Source of the DNA: Lactuca virosa
Taxonomy: Eukaryota; Streptophyta; Magnoliopsida; Asterales; Asteraceae
Direction: 5' to 3'
Assembly (NCBI GenBank): GCA_928212115.1
Contig: CAKMRJ010005523.1
Coordinates: 244,876,932 to 244,940,931, forward strand
DNA length: 64,000 bases
Below are positions 36,579 through 49,020 of this stretch, piece by piece. A model generated the notes under the pieces. That model saw only the letters and a list, made by a program, of their open reading frames with translations, was not told the DNA's origin and did not search any database. Position 1 is the stretch's first letter. Every line of letters begins with the position of its first letter. The position numbers were made by a program, and so were the translations under genes.

Positions 36579-37340
36579 TTTGATTTGTGTTGGTGGAAAA
36601 GGAAAAAGAAAAGAAAGCTTTTTGCATGATGTTGTTGGCCATGAAAGCTTGCTTGGTTTGGTGGTACTGTAATTGTTGTACAGATCTTAATTGCATGTAC
36701 ATTCTGCATCATCATCATCATCGGTAGTAGTACTTTACGAACCAAATGTTGTACAATTGGAGATTTGGTTTAGTTTCTTCTAAAAATTATGATAAAAAAG
36801 ATACATGGGTTTTAACTTATGAGGGGTTGAATTCAATTGAAGCTTTTGTTTTTATTCATCATCCTTTGGTTCTGGGTTTGATTGAAACCAAGTTATATTT
36901 GGTGGGATTGTTTGGTATAAATTATAATCGAATAAAAATTTTAAGAAATAAATTGAACAAAATGATGAATTGATTTTCAAGGTCGACTTGAATGATTTTC
37001 TACCACCTTGAAGTGTTGTTTGCACTAACAAAAAAATAAAATAAGATAAAATAAATAGAAATCTCAAAATAGAATTGTTTTAAATGTGAATGAAATCCTA
37101 GAAAATCAAACGTATTATCTTTCAATTTTTCAAAAATATATGTTATTTTTTTGTTTAATATTGTTTTTATTTTGTGTAATTTAAACACATCCGTAATAGA
37201 ACTTTTTCACAGTTTTTTTGATGCTACGTCAACAGTCCAAAAGAGTTCATAAATCTTCAGAACATTAGAGTTTGTTTTTCAAACCTAAATGTGAACACAT
37301 CAACTTGTAGAGGTGAGCATCCCGAATGATGGATCAGACC
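36579..37340. other. 3' UTR of the polycomb-like gene and AT-rich spacer
   Basis: The first 200 bases after the stop are the likely 3' UTR. No further gene. A (CAT)n run is at 36706-36722. Confidence 0.5.
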
Positions 37341-37748
37341 TAAGGTGGCAAATCGTGCTATCGTTTTGTGTTTTTGTCTGACACGATACGACACGACAAT
37401 GTTTTATGTAACACGAAACGACACGATGTCGTGTTTTTTCTAACTAACACGAAAACGAACGAATTAAAAAACGAAAAACACGACACGACAAATATAACAT
37501 TTACTAAAAACTAGTTTATTTAATGAATTCTTTATTAAATATAACACAAAAAACACGATAAAGAACTACTAAATCGTGTCAAATTTGTGTCGAATTTTAA
37601 ACACGAACACGACACGACACGGCACACCATTATGTTTTTTACTGTTAACACGAACACGACACAAATACGAATTCAAATTTCAGTTTCGTCCAAATTTCGT
37701 TTCGTTTCGTGTATTTTTGTCGTGTCGTGTCAAAAATTGTCACCCCTA
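37341..37748. mobile_element. hAT-like MITE built of CACGAC repeats
   Basis: The ends TAAGGTGGCAA and, read inward, TAGGGGTGACAA are hAT-like. Flanks ATCAGACC (37333-37340) and ATCAGATT (37749-37756) match at 6 of 8. Both arms consist of ACGACACGA units and their complements. Confidence 0.6.
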
Positions 37749-38401
37749 ATCAGATTGGACTAACACCCGTATTTGGACCGGCGTTGGATGGCTTTACACC
37801 ATAGGCCGGTTTTCGGTTCCCGAAATCTCACTAAGTCGGTTATGGTTTTTTTACTTGTCCGGTTCCTGGGTTTAGGAGCCTTAATGCCTTATTCTTTCCT
37901 AACGACTTGTAATATGTAATACTTTTTATATAATTGCATAACTATTCGTTTGAAGTTGGATTGACATGAGATCTTTTCTAGCATTTAGTTTATAATTTGT
38001 ATTTCAATTTAGGCTATAATTTCATTATTTTTGGATCTATATTCAATAAGTTACAGTCATCCGAAGTCGAGATATCAAAGCTAAAATTTTTTCTTATAAC
38101 GACCCAAACTTTTTCATCTAAATATACTGATTTATCAGAGTTTTTCTATAAAATGCGAAATTCTAACTTCAAAAACATTTTACATCACAGGTTATAACCA
38201 GGTTTACAATAAATCATAACCATAATTTACAGCAACAAGGAAATACTAAAATACAATTCTACTTTTAGTCCAAATCCTTAGTGCTCCTACCTCCTATCGT
38301 ATAATAGCTACCATCTGAACCTGCAACACCTGAACGAATCTACAACATTAGACCACATGTCTAGTGAATTATACTTTAATCTGTTCTTATGTATTCATAC
38401 T
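37749..38401. other. Repeat-derived spacer
   Basis: No gene. A stretch from about 38097 begins ACGACCCAAAC, which resembles the edge of a Ty3-type LTR, but I cannot fix its borders. Confidence 0.35.
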
Positions 38402-39565
38402 TGTGACATCCCCAATTTCACGACCAGAAAGACCGATTTGTTTATGCTTATTTAAAAATCAGAGTATCCTTTTTGAAGAATAATATTACGGAATTCATTC
38501 CCAGAAAACATGATAATGATATTATCAAATCATTTTCGAAGAAATGTGTTTTATTTATGTTAAAACATTGGGATGTTATCGTCAATACAGAAACATAAGC
38601 ATAACGAAATATTACAAGCCCTACAGTAATTAAACTAGTGGTCTAATACTCCTTGAATCTCCCAGCAGAATGTATCTCCTGTGATACAATAAACTGAGTG
38701 AGTCAGGTCGGGAAACTTGGTGAGTACATAGGGTTTTCAACCCACAATAATATAATTATTATGTTTAATCATCTATTCTTCATTCATTCATTCCTAAGGA
38801 TTGTCCTAAGGAATAGGCATGAAGTCCATCATTGCCAGGGTTTATCCAACATACACTAAGTCTATAGCTGCCGATGTTATCTATTAGGCACTAAGTCTAT
38901 AGCTGCCAATGTTCATCTATAGGGCACTAAATTCATAGCTGCCAATGTTCATCTATAGGGCACTAAATTCATAGCTGCCAACGTTCCTTTATAGGGCACT
39001 AAGTCCATAACTTCCAGGGTTTTTAGAGTACATCTGGTGAACATGTAGTTCAAAAACACCTACAGGTTGCGAGCCTGCTAGCGTTCCACAGAACTGTCTA
39101 CAATAGTCTGTGGTCGTCATCTATACTCTGCTAGATGACCGGATCATCGTTTAAGTCAAGGTTTTTCATCATCTTTCTCTACTCATCATCTATATCATCT
39201 TTTATTTCTCATCATTCATCTTCCCATATTTACCCAATATATTTATAGGTATGAAAATACATATACAATTTAAATCACGTAAAACATGTATAAATCATTC
39301 ATCTAGCATAAATATCAGGAACAATTAGCACATATAGCATGTATTAATATTGAATACTTCATATCTATGTGTAAGATGAAAGTAACTATGCATTCACTTG
39401 TTAAAGTGACGACTCAAAATTCGGGCAGCGCTTCGCTTATAACAATTGTCTTTTTCTTTGACGTAACCTAATATTATTATCACTAAGTGTTAGTCTATTA
39501 TTTGTTGCGACTAATTATTAGTTTAGATTCATCATTAACTCAAAGTCTACTTAAAGATCTATCAA
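38402..39565 (-). mobile_element. LTR remnant of Ty3 type
   Basis: TGTGACATCCCC at 38404 would be the 3' end of a minus-strand LTR. The region after it (ATACAATAAACTGAGTGAGT, CTTGGTGAGTAC) parallels the conserved 3' part of the other LTRs in this window. The other end is lost where the CACTA-like end begins. Confidence 0.45.
38854..39020. repeat. 36-bp tandem repeat, about 4.5 copies
   Basis: Unit CACTAARTYTATAGCTGCC followed by AATGTTCATCTATAGGG; copies start near 38854, 38889, 38925, 38961 and 38997. Confidence 0.9.
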
Positions 39566-39880
39566 CACTACTACAAAATGAGTCTAATGCGACTTTTTAT
39601 ATGCAACCTTTTCACAATAGTTGCATTTTATTATAAAAAAGGTATCACTGAACAAAAAGGTTGCACTAGAATATTTAATGCAACTTTGTTTAAAAAAGTT
39701 GCAAATTTTATTAAAAATTGCAACTTTGTTTTTAAAAAGTTGCAAATTTTATTGAAAGCTGCAACTTTTTTAAAAAAAGTTACAAGTTTTATTGAAAATT
39801 GCAACTTTTTTTAAAAAGGTAGCAAATCTTATTAACAATTGCAACTTTTGTTACAAAAGCTACATTGTTAATTTTAATTC
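39566..39880 (+). mobile_element. One end of a CACTA (En/Spm-like) element
   Basis: CACTACTACAAAA at 39566 is the standard plant CACTA terminus. It is followed by subterminal repeats of AGTTGCAA and TTGCAAC, about ten in 280 bp. The matching end TTTTGTAGTAGTG is not seen downstream, so the element is truncated. The right border is approximate. Confidence 0.75.
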
Positions 39881-41635
39881 CCTCTAACTATAATTTTTTT
39901 AATTTTCCTCCAAATATATTAGAAAATTTTGTTTCCCTTTTATTTAAATAATTTAATTACGTAACGACCCATAAATCCTTCTATTAACGATGTTAATTTT
40001 ACATTATAGGAATATTAATTGTTGTAAAGTTAATTCATCCTAAATTGTGAAATTAAATAAATTATAAAAATGATGTAAATTAGTATTTAAAAAGAATTGG
40101 TTAATAATTAAAAAGTATATATTTTAATTAATCAATTAATTTGTGTAAATATTTGGGGTAAATTTAATTTATTAAGGGTATAATGTGGATATTTGGGGTA
40201 AATTTAATTTATTAAGGGTAAAATGAAAGTCTGGGGTTAGATTGTCATTCTGGAAATACTAGAAAAGTAGAGTTATAGAGTTTGGGGGTTAAAGGGAATA
40301 TTATGGAAAATCTAGGGGACTGAAACAAAATCTTGGGGAAAGATAACCCTATGCGGTCGTAACCTTCTATGCGACTACGCGTCGTTTCCTTTTGCCAAAC
40401 TCCATTCCTTCTCCTTCGTCCGTTCCGTCGTTTCCTCTTCCAGTCATTCATCATGTGTTTTGTAGTACTCGAGGGTCGTTCAGGGTGGCGTAGGTTCGTT
40501 GGGTTGTGAGTCGAACAGGAGAGGCACAGAGGCTGGAGAGATTTTCTGGCAAGGCTCGAGCAGAGCTCCGACGAGGCTAGGGTTCCGCCGGCGGTGTCCC
40601 TGGGAAGAAGAGGAGGCATGTTTGGAGTGTTTTCCGACTATTCTCCTTTTGGTGGTAATTCGGTTATCCTTTATGTCGTTTTTTTGCTTTGATTTTCCCA
40701 CCACCACAACCAGCAGCCATGGCTGCCGGATTCCACCACCACACCACCACCATGTTTTGTGGTTGTGGTTGTCCCTATTCAAACACCATGTTTGTTTTGT
40801 CTAATGGCTAATGGGGTTCAGATGCAATTCTATACATATATCATGAGTTCATGTAAACTTTGATTCACTTAGTTTTTTTTTTTTTAACTAGATGAAACCA
40901 TTCTTGAACCTCTTAATGAATCACTTAATTTATGAGTTAATCAACCCTATTAAGACATTTTTTTCTTGGTTAAAAATCATTTGTATGTCTTAAATGGTAG
41001 AAGAACATATGAGTGCTAAATTGATGTGTGATTAAGAACATATTATTTACAACCATGTCTTTGATCATCTCTTTGGTGTTTCTATAAAATACTCAAATTA
41101 TGTCCTAATACCTATATCCAAGAATATTTGTGTGCAAAATTGAATGATCTTAATTTGTTGTTTTTAATCTTGAAGTGTATGGTGATGTTTGTCAATATTA
41201 GAAATCCTGACAGAATTTTTGATCTGTCTTGCAAGGGCCATAGAGGCCATTCATTCTGGTCCGAATATAAAAAAGCCATTAATTTGACAAAGTTGTAGGA
41301 AATTGAGTAGTTTCCAGGGACTCTAATATCAACTTGTTTGGAGTTGCAGATTTTGTTTTATGATAAAAAAACTGAATAGGGTTCGAGTTGGGAACTTTAA
41401 AAAAATCTAGAAGTTAAAAAGTATAAAAGTTGTGTTTATAAAACATGGACCCTATTTGATGATTTCTTGGTATATATGGTTATTAGGTGAGACATTGACA
41501 ACTTCAAAGGAGCTTAATACTTGAAGTTTAATAAAAGACTTGTCAAGGCTAAGGTGAGTTTGTAGTTCTACGCACTAAGGTGCATAGTCAAAACATGCAC
41601 TTTGATGTTACTTAGATGGTCTTTCTAGAGGATCC
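39881..41635 (+). mobile_element. Decayed LTR-type repeat, insertion site of the large Ty3 element
   Basis: GTAACGACCCATAAATCC near 39960 resembles a Ty3-type LTR start. A duplicated phrase ATTTGGGGTAAATTTAATTT occurs at about 40148 and 40189. A GC-richer, leader-like stretch at 40350-40800 holds open frames that show no domain. No duplication or second LTR is available. Confidence 0.4.
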
Positions 41636-42086
41636 TGTAACATCCCATTTAAAATAGGGTAATTAAAATAATAAACCCGAGATCCCGAGAAATAATAATT
41701 GGTATTATTTTATATTATTATAACCCAAAACCAAATAATAGTTAGCAGGGAGTTGGTTTCGGGAAACCAAATGACAAGATTTTGAATCTCCAGGGGTTAA
41801 AGTGTATTTGTGGGACTTAATTTGTAAAGATTTTCATAATTCAAGGGGTGTTTGGTATTATTTGGACTTAATATGTAAGGATTTGTGGAAGCGGGGACTA
41901 AAGAGTAAATTCTGGACCTTATATGAGAAGATTTTGTTGAGGAGGGACTGATTGGTAAGTTTTGGACCTGATTTGTAAGGGTTTTCTGCAGGAGGGGTTA
42001 AAAGGGTAAATATTAGGGCCATTCTTGAAAGGAATAGAGAAGGGAGGGTCATTGTTGTAATTATGGGCTGGAGTTTAGGAGCCGGG

Positions 42087-42128
42087 TATATAACCCATCG
42101 CAACCATCTCTCAAACCCTAACCCTAAA
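42087..42128 (+). promoter_or_regulatory. LTR TATA box and telobox
   Basis: TATATAA at 42087-42093 is the likely LTR promoter. AAACCCTAACCCTAAA at 42113-42128 is a telomere-like telobox just downstream, where transcription should begin. The 3' LTR copy keeps the TATA box (57417-57423). Confidence 0.65.
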
Positions 42129-44040
42129 AAAATATGAGTAGCCGTCACCCTCCATCCTTGTGCCTCCCTCTTCTAGCTGCCGTACTGCCCCTTACGCCAC
42201 CCTCTCACCACCATCATCGGGGAGATCGGAAACCACCGTAACCACCGGGTACTGTCACAGCGTGGCTGTCAGACATCTTGGGCCACGAGGGTTGCTGACC
42301 ACCGATGATAGCGACCACCAGAATCGTCGCTCTTCCACCTCTCTTTCTCTAGCCACCTTGTCGAGATCGAGTATCAACCACCGGCGTTGCTGCCGTGCCG
42401 AAGCAGGAACGCCATCATCAATCGCCAACGACATCGATCATCGGAAATCGCCGCCCTTCTCCTTTTCTCTCTTTTCAGCCGCCGCCTCTTTAGCTGTGGA
42501 AACCGGTGAACCGCCGTCGGGGCGTCGGCGTTCATGCCATTGCTGCTGTTGCTCACAACTTGTTGTACGCCGGAGACCATAAGAGGAGTCTTGAGCCGTG
42601 TTGTGGTCGGGGGAGGGGCCGATTGGGTTTGCTGTTGCTGGGTTCCGTTGTGGCCATCCGCCGCTGCCGCCGTTAGTCAAAGTTATGGCCGCCAAGGCCG
42701 CTGCTGCCATCATCACGCGCCACCAGGTGGGTGGCTAGGCTTATCGCGCAAAAAAAAAGAGTGTCGTGTGGGTAGTTCTCTTGGCAGGAGTCACAAGAGG
42801 ACCACCACCACCGTGAGGTGGTGGCTGCCACCTCCGACCACCGTCTACCGCCTCATGGTAGTTGTTTGTGTAATTATTAGGTGTTTATTTTGGGCTAGTG
42901 TGTGTGTATCATTGTAATATGTAATCGGAATAATAATAGAAAAACTTGAACCACCACCATGAGGTGGTGGTTGCCACCACCGACCGCCGTGTCGGGTGGC
43001 GATGTGCTTTGATTGCGTTTGGACCTCTTTTGGGGGATGTTTGGACAATGTGGGACCAATGGAACCCTAATGGGCCAATAAGGCCCAATGTGACCTAAAA
43101 GCCCAACCAATAGGCCAGTGAACTAGTATTGGGTTTGGAAAACCCTAAGGGCATAAAACCGTAACTTGTGGAAATTGATCGGGAATTATTTAATAAACTT
43201 GAAATATTAAATAATAATCATTGGCAAACTAACTTAGCAATAATGTACTTAATGGATTAAGTCCTTAATGGATTAAGTCCTTAAGGGGTTAAGTAAGAAA
43301 CACTTAACCCTAATCATCATTTCATGTGAAAGCCCTAATCTCACTCGGGCTTTGAATTGGGCTTTCCTATTGGGCTTTGGCGATTGGACTATTGATGGGT
43401 CATCCAAGAACAAGTTAATGGACCAAAAGTAATTAGATGGGCTTTAGGATAAGGCCCATGTGAGGACTCGGGCCCAATTTGGAAAATTGGGCCATAGATG
43501 GGCCATAATTGGGCCTTTATGATTTCATGATATTGGGCCATGGGAATTCCAAGAGATTGGACTAGAATAATTGAATGAGCCTTAAGGAAAGACCATGTAG
43601 AGGTCTGGGCCCAATTTGGAAAATTGGGCCATGTATTGGGCTTTTCCCCATTACTTGACTTTTGGGTTTTTGTAGTGTGAGTTGGACCTTGGGCTTGGAA
43701 CCCGATTATTAATTAGGTATTGTTTGATGTTGACAGTTCGGGAATCTGTCAACCAGCAGCGGGAGCTTTACCTATGGGACTTCAGCAGCACCAGGTGAGT
43801 TATCCTCACTATACTAAGGGGTCTAAGGCACCAAGGCCGGCCCATTGGATATGTTATCCTAGCAGTGGTTATGTTGAGTATGAGTTAGTGTTGCATGCTA
43901 GTGGTTATGCCAGTTAGGTAGATCTTTAGGACTACCTGTGTTGTTATATGAATATATGCTCAGTAGTTATGTTATATGTTGATATGTTATATGGGATGGG
44001 TTGAGGTGATACTGCTCTGTGCGGTAACCAAAAAACCCGG

Positions 44041-44282
44041 GAGCATTCCAGATACGAGCTAAGGGAGACTCATACCGTGGGCTCGATGGCAATCCAGATG
44101 TGAGTTGTGGGCCCGCAAGGCAATCCAGACTCACACTGTGGGCCCAGTGGAAATCTAGTAGGTGGAGCATTCCAGGTACGAGCTGAGGGAGACTCGTACT
44201 GTGGGCTCGATGGCAATCCATATGTGAGCTGTGGGCCCGGTAGGCAATCCAGACTCACACTGTGGGCCCAGGGGTAATCCAG
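44041..44282 (+). repeat. Tandem duplication of about 120 bp inside the 5' LTR
   Basis: Two units start GAGCATTCCAG at 44041 and 44165. Each contains GTGGGCTCGATGGCAATCCA and CAGACTCACACTGTGGGCCC. A weaker copy of the same theme recurs inside the element at about 47490-47610. Confidence 0.88.
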
Positions 44283-44602
44283 TCTGTAAAACTGCGGACC
44301 CATTACATGCTGTTCAGTTTGTTATGTTATGATATTGCTGACATGGTTATGTGGACTGTATGTGTATCGGTATTTTGGGGGTAACTCACTAAGCTTTCGG
44401 GCTTACAGTTTCAGTTTATTGTTTCAGGCACATCAGGGGATCGTGGCAAGGCAAAGGCGTGATCGTACAACTCCTCACTTTTATGATTTTGTTTCTGGGA
44501 TACTCTGACATGATACATTTTGAAAACAAGTTTGTAATAGTTAATGGATTTGAAATGTTTTTAAAAGTTTAAATTGGCTTGAATTTTTCGGGTGTTACAA
44601 GT

Positions 44603-44614
44603 TGGTATCAGAGC
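44603..44614 (+). other. Primer binding site, initiator Met tRNA
   Basis: TGGTATCAGAGC follows the 5' LTR by three bases. It is the usual plant initiator Met primer site of Ty3 and copia elements. Confidence 0.92.
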
Positions 44615-45386
44615 CTTGGTTTGAGTGAATTGGAGGAACACTCGTGTAACTCCAGTCTCAAATCAAGGAAAGGATTTTCAAAATGATTTTTCAAAAAGGT
44701 TTTCAAAATAAGTAAAGGAGGATGTAGGGTGTACGATCAGCCGAAGCCAGTAAGTAGACCCTAAAATACCATATAGGTTATTTGATTATGAGATATGTTA
44801 GAACAGCATGTTAGTACTAGGCTAGGGATCTTCAGGAATTGCATGATAGAATTTCCTGATTACATGATGCCTACTAGCCTAGGGTTTCCTTTATATGAGA
44901 TTGACATCATTACTGTAGGTGCTTAGTGTATGCATCACAGTTATACATAATTAAGATCTTATAACCTGAGAATGTTTGATTTGGCCTTATGTTCTGTTCT
45001 TGTTTGATTGGGAGCTTAGGGTAGGATTGGATATTCGAAAGTCTATAGGGTCCAACGTTATGTATGGCTAGCATACACTAGTGCTGCAGGGTTGGTGGAA
45101 GTTTCATGGATGGGTGGGTTGTGTGAGGCCGGGAGGCCAGTTATGAGATATTTAGCATTCCTCTAGGAGTGAGGATTGAGCGCTCGCCATGTTGTGTATT
45201 CAGTTAGGGCGTTGTGGTGCTACTTGAGACAAATATGGGTAGGTGTGGAAGGTAGTATGGGTCCGTACTACTGAAAGCACATGACCCATACACATGTCAA
45301 GTAAGTCACAATCCCTAGGGTTGGGTTGGGAGTTGGTCCCCTGTCATTATATGGATTATCAGAGATCTTTCTGGTGTCTTACCAGA

Positions 45387-45788
45387 ATGGTGGTTACGAG
45401 ACGGCTTGAGACCGGATCCAGGTTAGGATTGGGAGCTGGCAGCCAGGATGGGCCAACATTGTCAAAGGACCGTGTCAGTGAGATCATCCGGGAGGAGGTG
45501 ATCGAGTTTGTTTGGGGACAGTTACCGGAGTTGTTAGAGTCTACTAAGACCGCCATGGTTGAGTATTTCGACGAGCGCTACACAACCATTGCTGAGACGG
45601 CTGCCGCAGCAGCTTTAACAGCTGTAACGATGGCAGGGGTAGGAGTTGGTCGAGCTTTCCAGTACCGAGACTTGTTACTGGGACATATTCTGATGAGCAG
45701 AGGGTTGCAGTTACTTGGGATCAGGGAGATGTTCTATACGCGTTGCATTCTGCGGGTGGAACGGGAGAGTCTAGCACCTGAGTTTTAG
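45387..45788 (+). pseudogene. gag remnant with internal deletion
   Basis: From the ATG at 45387 the frame reads a Ty3-type gag N-terminus: MVVTRRLETG, a segment with SEIIREEVIEFV, then TAMVEYFDERYTTIAETA and GVGRAFQYRD. Directly after this it joins an LTR-gag segment (about FYTRCILRVERESLAPEF) that normally lies much further on, so most of the capsid region is gone. A stop follows. No zinc knuckle, protease or pol is seen after it. Confidence 0.7.
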
Positions 45789-47797
45789 ATTTGAGGCTTC
45801 GGGGGTTTTGTTCGAGGCCGGGATTCGAGTCGCAGGGACTCCGGAAGGGAGTGATGATTATGATAAGCTGGAGTTTTGCAACTGGAATTAGAATGGTTAG
45901 TTGATGGATTGAGATGTCATTTCCTAGGGCAAGGATTATGCCCTTTCAGTTTACGAGCTCGAAGGATTGAGCAGTCTTGTGACCCAGGATCAGGTTGTAT
46001 TTCAGCTCGGGTCAGTTAGTCGCAGGGGTTGGCGACAGTATTTCAGCACTGGTAAGCGTAGGTGGGTGGATGTGGCATGAGTATCTCATGAGGCGTACGC
46101 GATTAACGTTCCGACCCGTAGGGGCTGAGATCGGATTTGACTTAGATCTCTTGTATCAGGCGGTAAGGATTGATTGTGCAATCTATTGCACTCACAAGAT
46201 TAGAGACTAATTTTTGGGAGTAGTTTGTAGCCCGGTTGGGGCAGAAGTTGCTTCAGTTACAGCAGTTCAGCTATGAACGATTGAGCTGGTAAGTGAGTCA
46301 GGGTGCGAGACCCTGGATGATATGGTTTCTAGAGATCGAGATCGAGAGATTTGTTTGGAGCACTTGGGAAGAAGGGTATTATGTGGGAGGTTGCAGACAG
46401 AGTCCCATATGATAGTTATTCGACATTGTCAAGATTCAGTGGTTTTTAGTAATCGTTATTGATTGGCGTATGAGGGCGCCAAGGGAAATAGCTTGTTGCT
46501 AAAGTATTATTAGAGCATCTATCTTTGGACTTCAAGATTTGGGTGTGGGATCATTCAAGCATCGGGGGCTATCGGCTAAGTTACGTTGGGTTCCACACCA
46601 GTGGGTGTGGTTAGTGTTCTAAGTGGGGGAGAATTATCATGAGATTCAGAAGCAGGAGCAGTTTTGAAGGTGGGATAAGTTTCGCATCGTTGTCAAAAAG
46701 GAAGACAACCCAAGTGGCTGATTGGTTTGAGGTTTGTGTGAGTTGGGAGTTCGGTAAAACTCCCCAGCGTGTGAATCGTGTCATCACGGTGCTTGATAGC
46801 AGAATTGGGAATATTCAGGTTGAGCGCCAGCCATTGAAAGTTTTGTCTGTTGCTGTTCAGATTGCGGTTTCAAGAAGGGTCGGACAGGCGTTAATTAGTG
46901 AACCTCCCAGAAAGCGGGAAATTCTCCGAAGGAAATTCAAGAGGCGACAATTGAGGAGCTAGGAACACGTCAACAATTTACTTGTGCAGTGTGCTTACAT
47001 TTCCTAAGTCTTTGGGATATGTTTCCCCTCAGTAGTGGAATAGACTTTTGATTCTTATCGGACTCGGATTTTCGGTAACCTTGGGAATAATTGTGGAAGT
47101 TTTCTTGGACTAGCTTTGGTATTAGTAGAATCGGATCAGTCTCGATCCAATATGGGCTTTGTGGCGAGTGAAGGTGGAGTTATGGATTCCCAATTATGTA
47201 CATGGTAGTGATTCTTCATGTGTAACGGCGGGTATTCAAAGTGGCAATAAGGTTGGTTCGACTTACGTGCTTGATCAGGTTTGGGATGTAATTTGCAATT
47301 GGATTCAGAGTTCAGCTATCATACTATTCTAGGGTCATGTGCGACCATGAGTTGTAGGAGTTTGCTTCGATAGCAACTTATTATGTAGGTGAATCGTGCA
47401 TGGTGGGGTTTCAGCATCGTGACGCTGGTTGGTGTTGTGAAGGACGTTTGTTAGGTCTTTTCTTTTGGACAATGTTGATAGTTTATCAGGAGCATTCCAG
47501 TCATGAGCTGACGGCCAGGTAGGGCATACCAGACTCATGTTGTGGGCTCAGAGGCAATCCAGACCTATGCTGAGGAGCTTGTAGGGGTATTCCAGTCGTA
47601 GGCTATGGGCCTAGTGATCTTAGTAGTCTATTTCTTTTGTTTGAGCGCTTTCGGAATGGACATATTGTTTTGATTTGGGCGAGTCGTAATCGGCCAGGAG
47701 GAATCAGAAGAATTTGTGAGAAATACAAGGGCAGCTCCTTGAACTTCAAGTTATGAATTTAGACCCAAATTTCGTATATAATGGTATATTGGTATAG
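45789..47797 (+). other. Non-coding interior of the large element, left of the nested insertion
   Basis: No retroelement domain in any frame that I can recognise. The 107-codon frame at 46639-46962 has no motif. The phrase GTGGGGGAGAATTATCATG near 46623 resembles an old polypurine tract. Confidence 0.5.
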
Positions 47798-48199
47798 TGT
47801 AACATCCTGTTTCAGATTGTTTGCGATTCAAGACTCGTGGGCCGTAATCTGAATATGAGAAGGTTTCGAGATTTTGAAAAAGATATGTTTAGGTCTTCTT
47901 GGATATGGATAGGGTGGATTGTGTGAGAAAGGGGTTCGGTTTGTGCTTTAGGTCCCAAGGGTATCGGCAAGTGTTGGCTTGGACTTTTCATGAATTTTGG
48001 ATCTGAGTTCGAGTGGGCTCTAGGAGAAATAAAGTTGATTCAAGTGTAGAACTTCTCGCCACCTTTTCATGGATATAAAGTTCGTCGAAAACGGACATCG
48101 GGTGAGGAAGATATGACACTTGGAAGTTTTTGGCATAAACGGTCCCTTAAGGAGAAAAGTTGGCATGGAAGGCCATGCATGTGAAATGGAAGCGCATGG

Positions 48200-48310
48200 G
48201 TATGCCCAGCGTAAGGCTGGGTTATGCCCAGCGTATAAGGGAAATGGTTGCAGGTGCTCCATGGCGTACGCCCAACGTACAGGAGGTACGCCCAACGTAC
48301 GTCCAGAGTC
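48200..48310 (+). repeat. GTACGCCCAACGTAC-type dyads upstream of the TATA box
   Basis: TATGCCCAGCGTA and TACGCCCAACGTAC recur five times. The 3' LTR copy (about 54505-54585) has lost two of them. Confidence 0.8.
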
Positions 48311-48924
48311 CGGAAACCCTAAATTTAGGGTGTGCCACTATATAAAGAACATATTGGTTCTAACCCTAGCCTCCTTATCTGTTCCCTTACCCTCAGAAAA
48401 CCCTAGAACGCCCCATCCCTTCATTCTTGAGTGATTTTCTCCATATGAAGCTCATTTAGTGGTGTTAGCTTGGAAGAAGAAGTTGGCAAGGAAGAACTTG
48501 GGAGTTTGGAGCTCATAGATCTGGAATGTCCTCATCATTTGGAGCTCTTCTGAGGTATAAAGTTCATAACTTTACTTAAGAATGCATAGATCTTGTGTAG
48601 TGAAGTTTTGGAGTTGTTTTGGTCCCAAGTTTGGACCTTTATGATGGAATCTTGTTTTTGAGCTTAGGATTGCCACCCTCAGAGCTAAAAGGGTCCCATA
48701 AGCAGTAAAGTTTCAATCTTGATGGTCCTAATGAGTTCATGCATGATATCTAGCCCTTGCTATGGAAATATGTTGATGCCTTTTGAGTTTGAGCTTATTT
48801 GGTGGATTGCAAGTCACAAAGATTATGACTTTAAGGATTAAGAGGATAATAAGGACCTGGATCTGAATTTGTGGCCTCTGGAATGAAGTATTAAGCACTT
48901 AATGGAAAAAGGGCTTAACAGGAA

Positions 48925-49020
48925 GGTTACGCTGAGCGTACGTGCAGGTACGCCCAGCGTACTCGCCATCGAGTCGGTACGCTTAGCGTACGTAGGAGTA
49001 CGCCCCGCGTAACTTGTCTG
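48925..49020 (+). repeat. TACGCnnAGCGTA dyads, second cluster
   Basis: TACGCTGAGCGTA, TACGCCCAGCGTA, TACGCTTAGCGTA and TACGCCCCGCGTA lie within 95 bp. The 3' LTR keeps them at about 55203-55290. Confidence 0.85.

Larger units (their letters stand above)
41636..44599 (+). repeat. 5' LTR of the large Ty3-type element
   Basis: Starts TGTAACATCC and ends GGGTGTTACA just before the primer site. Its first 976 bp match 56965-57941 with scattered substitutions. Size 2,964 bp. A duplicated 124-bp block lies at 44041-44282. Confidence 0.88.

Noticed and set aside
40245..40804. Overlapping frames of 100-124 codons on both strands
   Set aside because: GC-rich leader of an LTR-like repeat with no domain; frames on both strands point to composition, not coding.
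42160..42582. 140-codon frame, repeated at 57490-57912
   Set aside because: It lies in the leader just after the TATA box of both LTR copies, shows no domain, and is matched by frames on the other strand because the region is GC-rich.
48120..48434. 104-codon frame, with a shorter copy at 54425-54619
   Set aside because: LTR sequence. The frame differs between the two LTRs of the same element.
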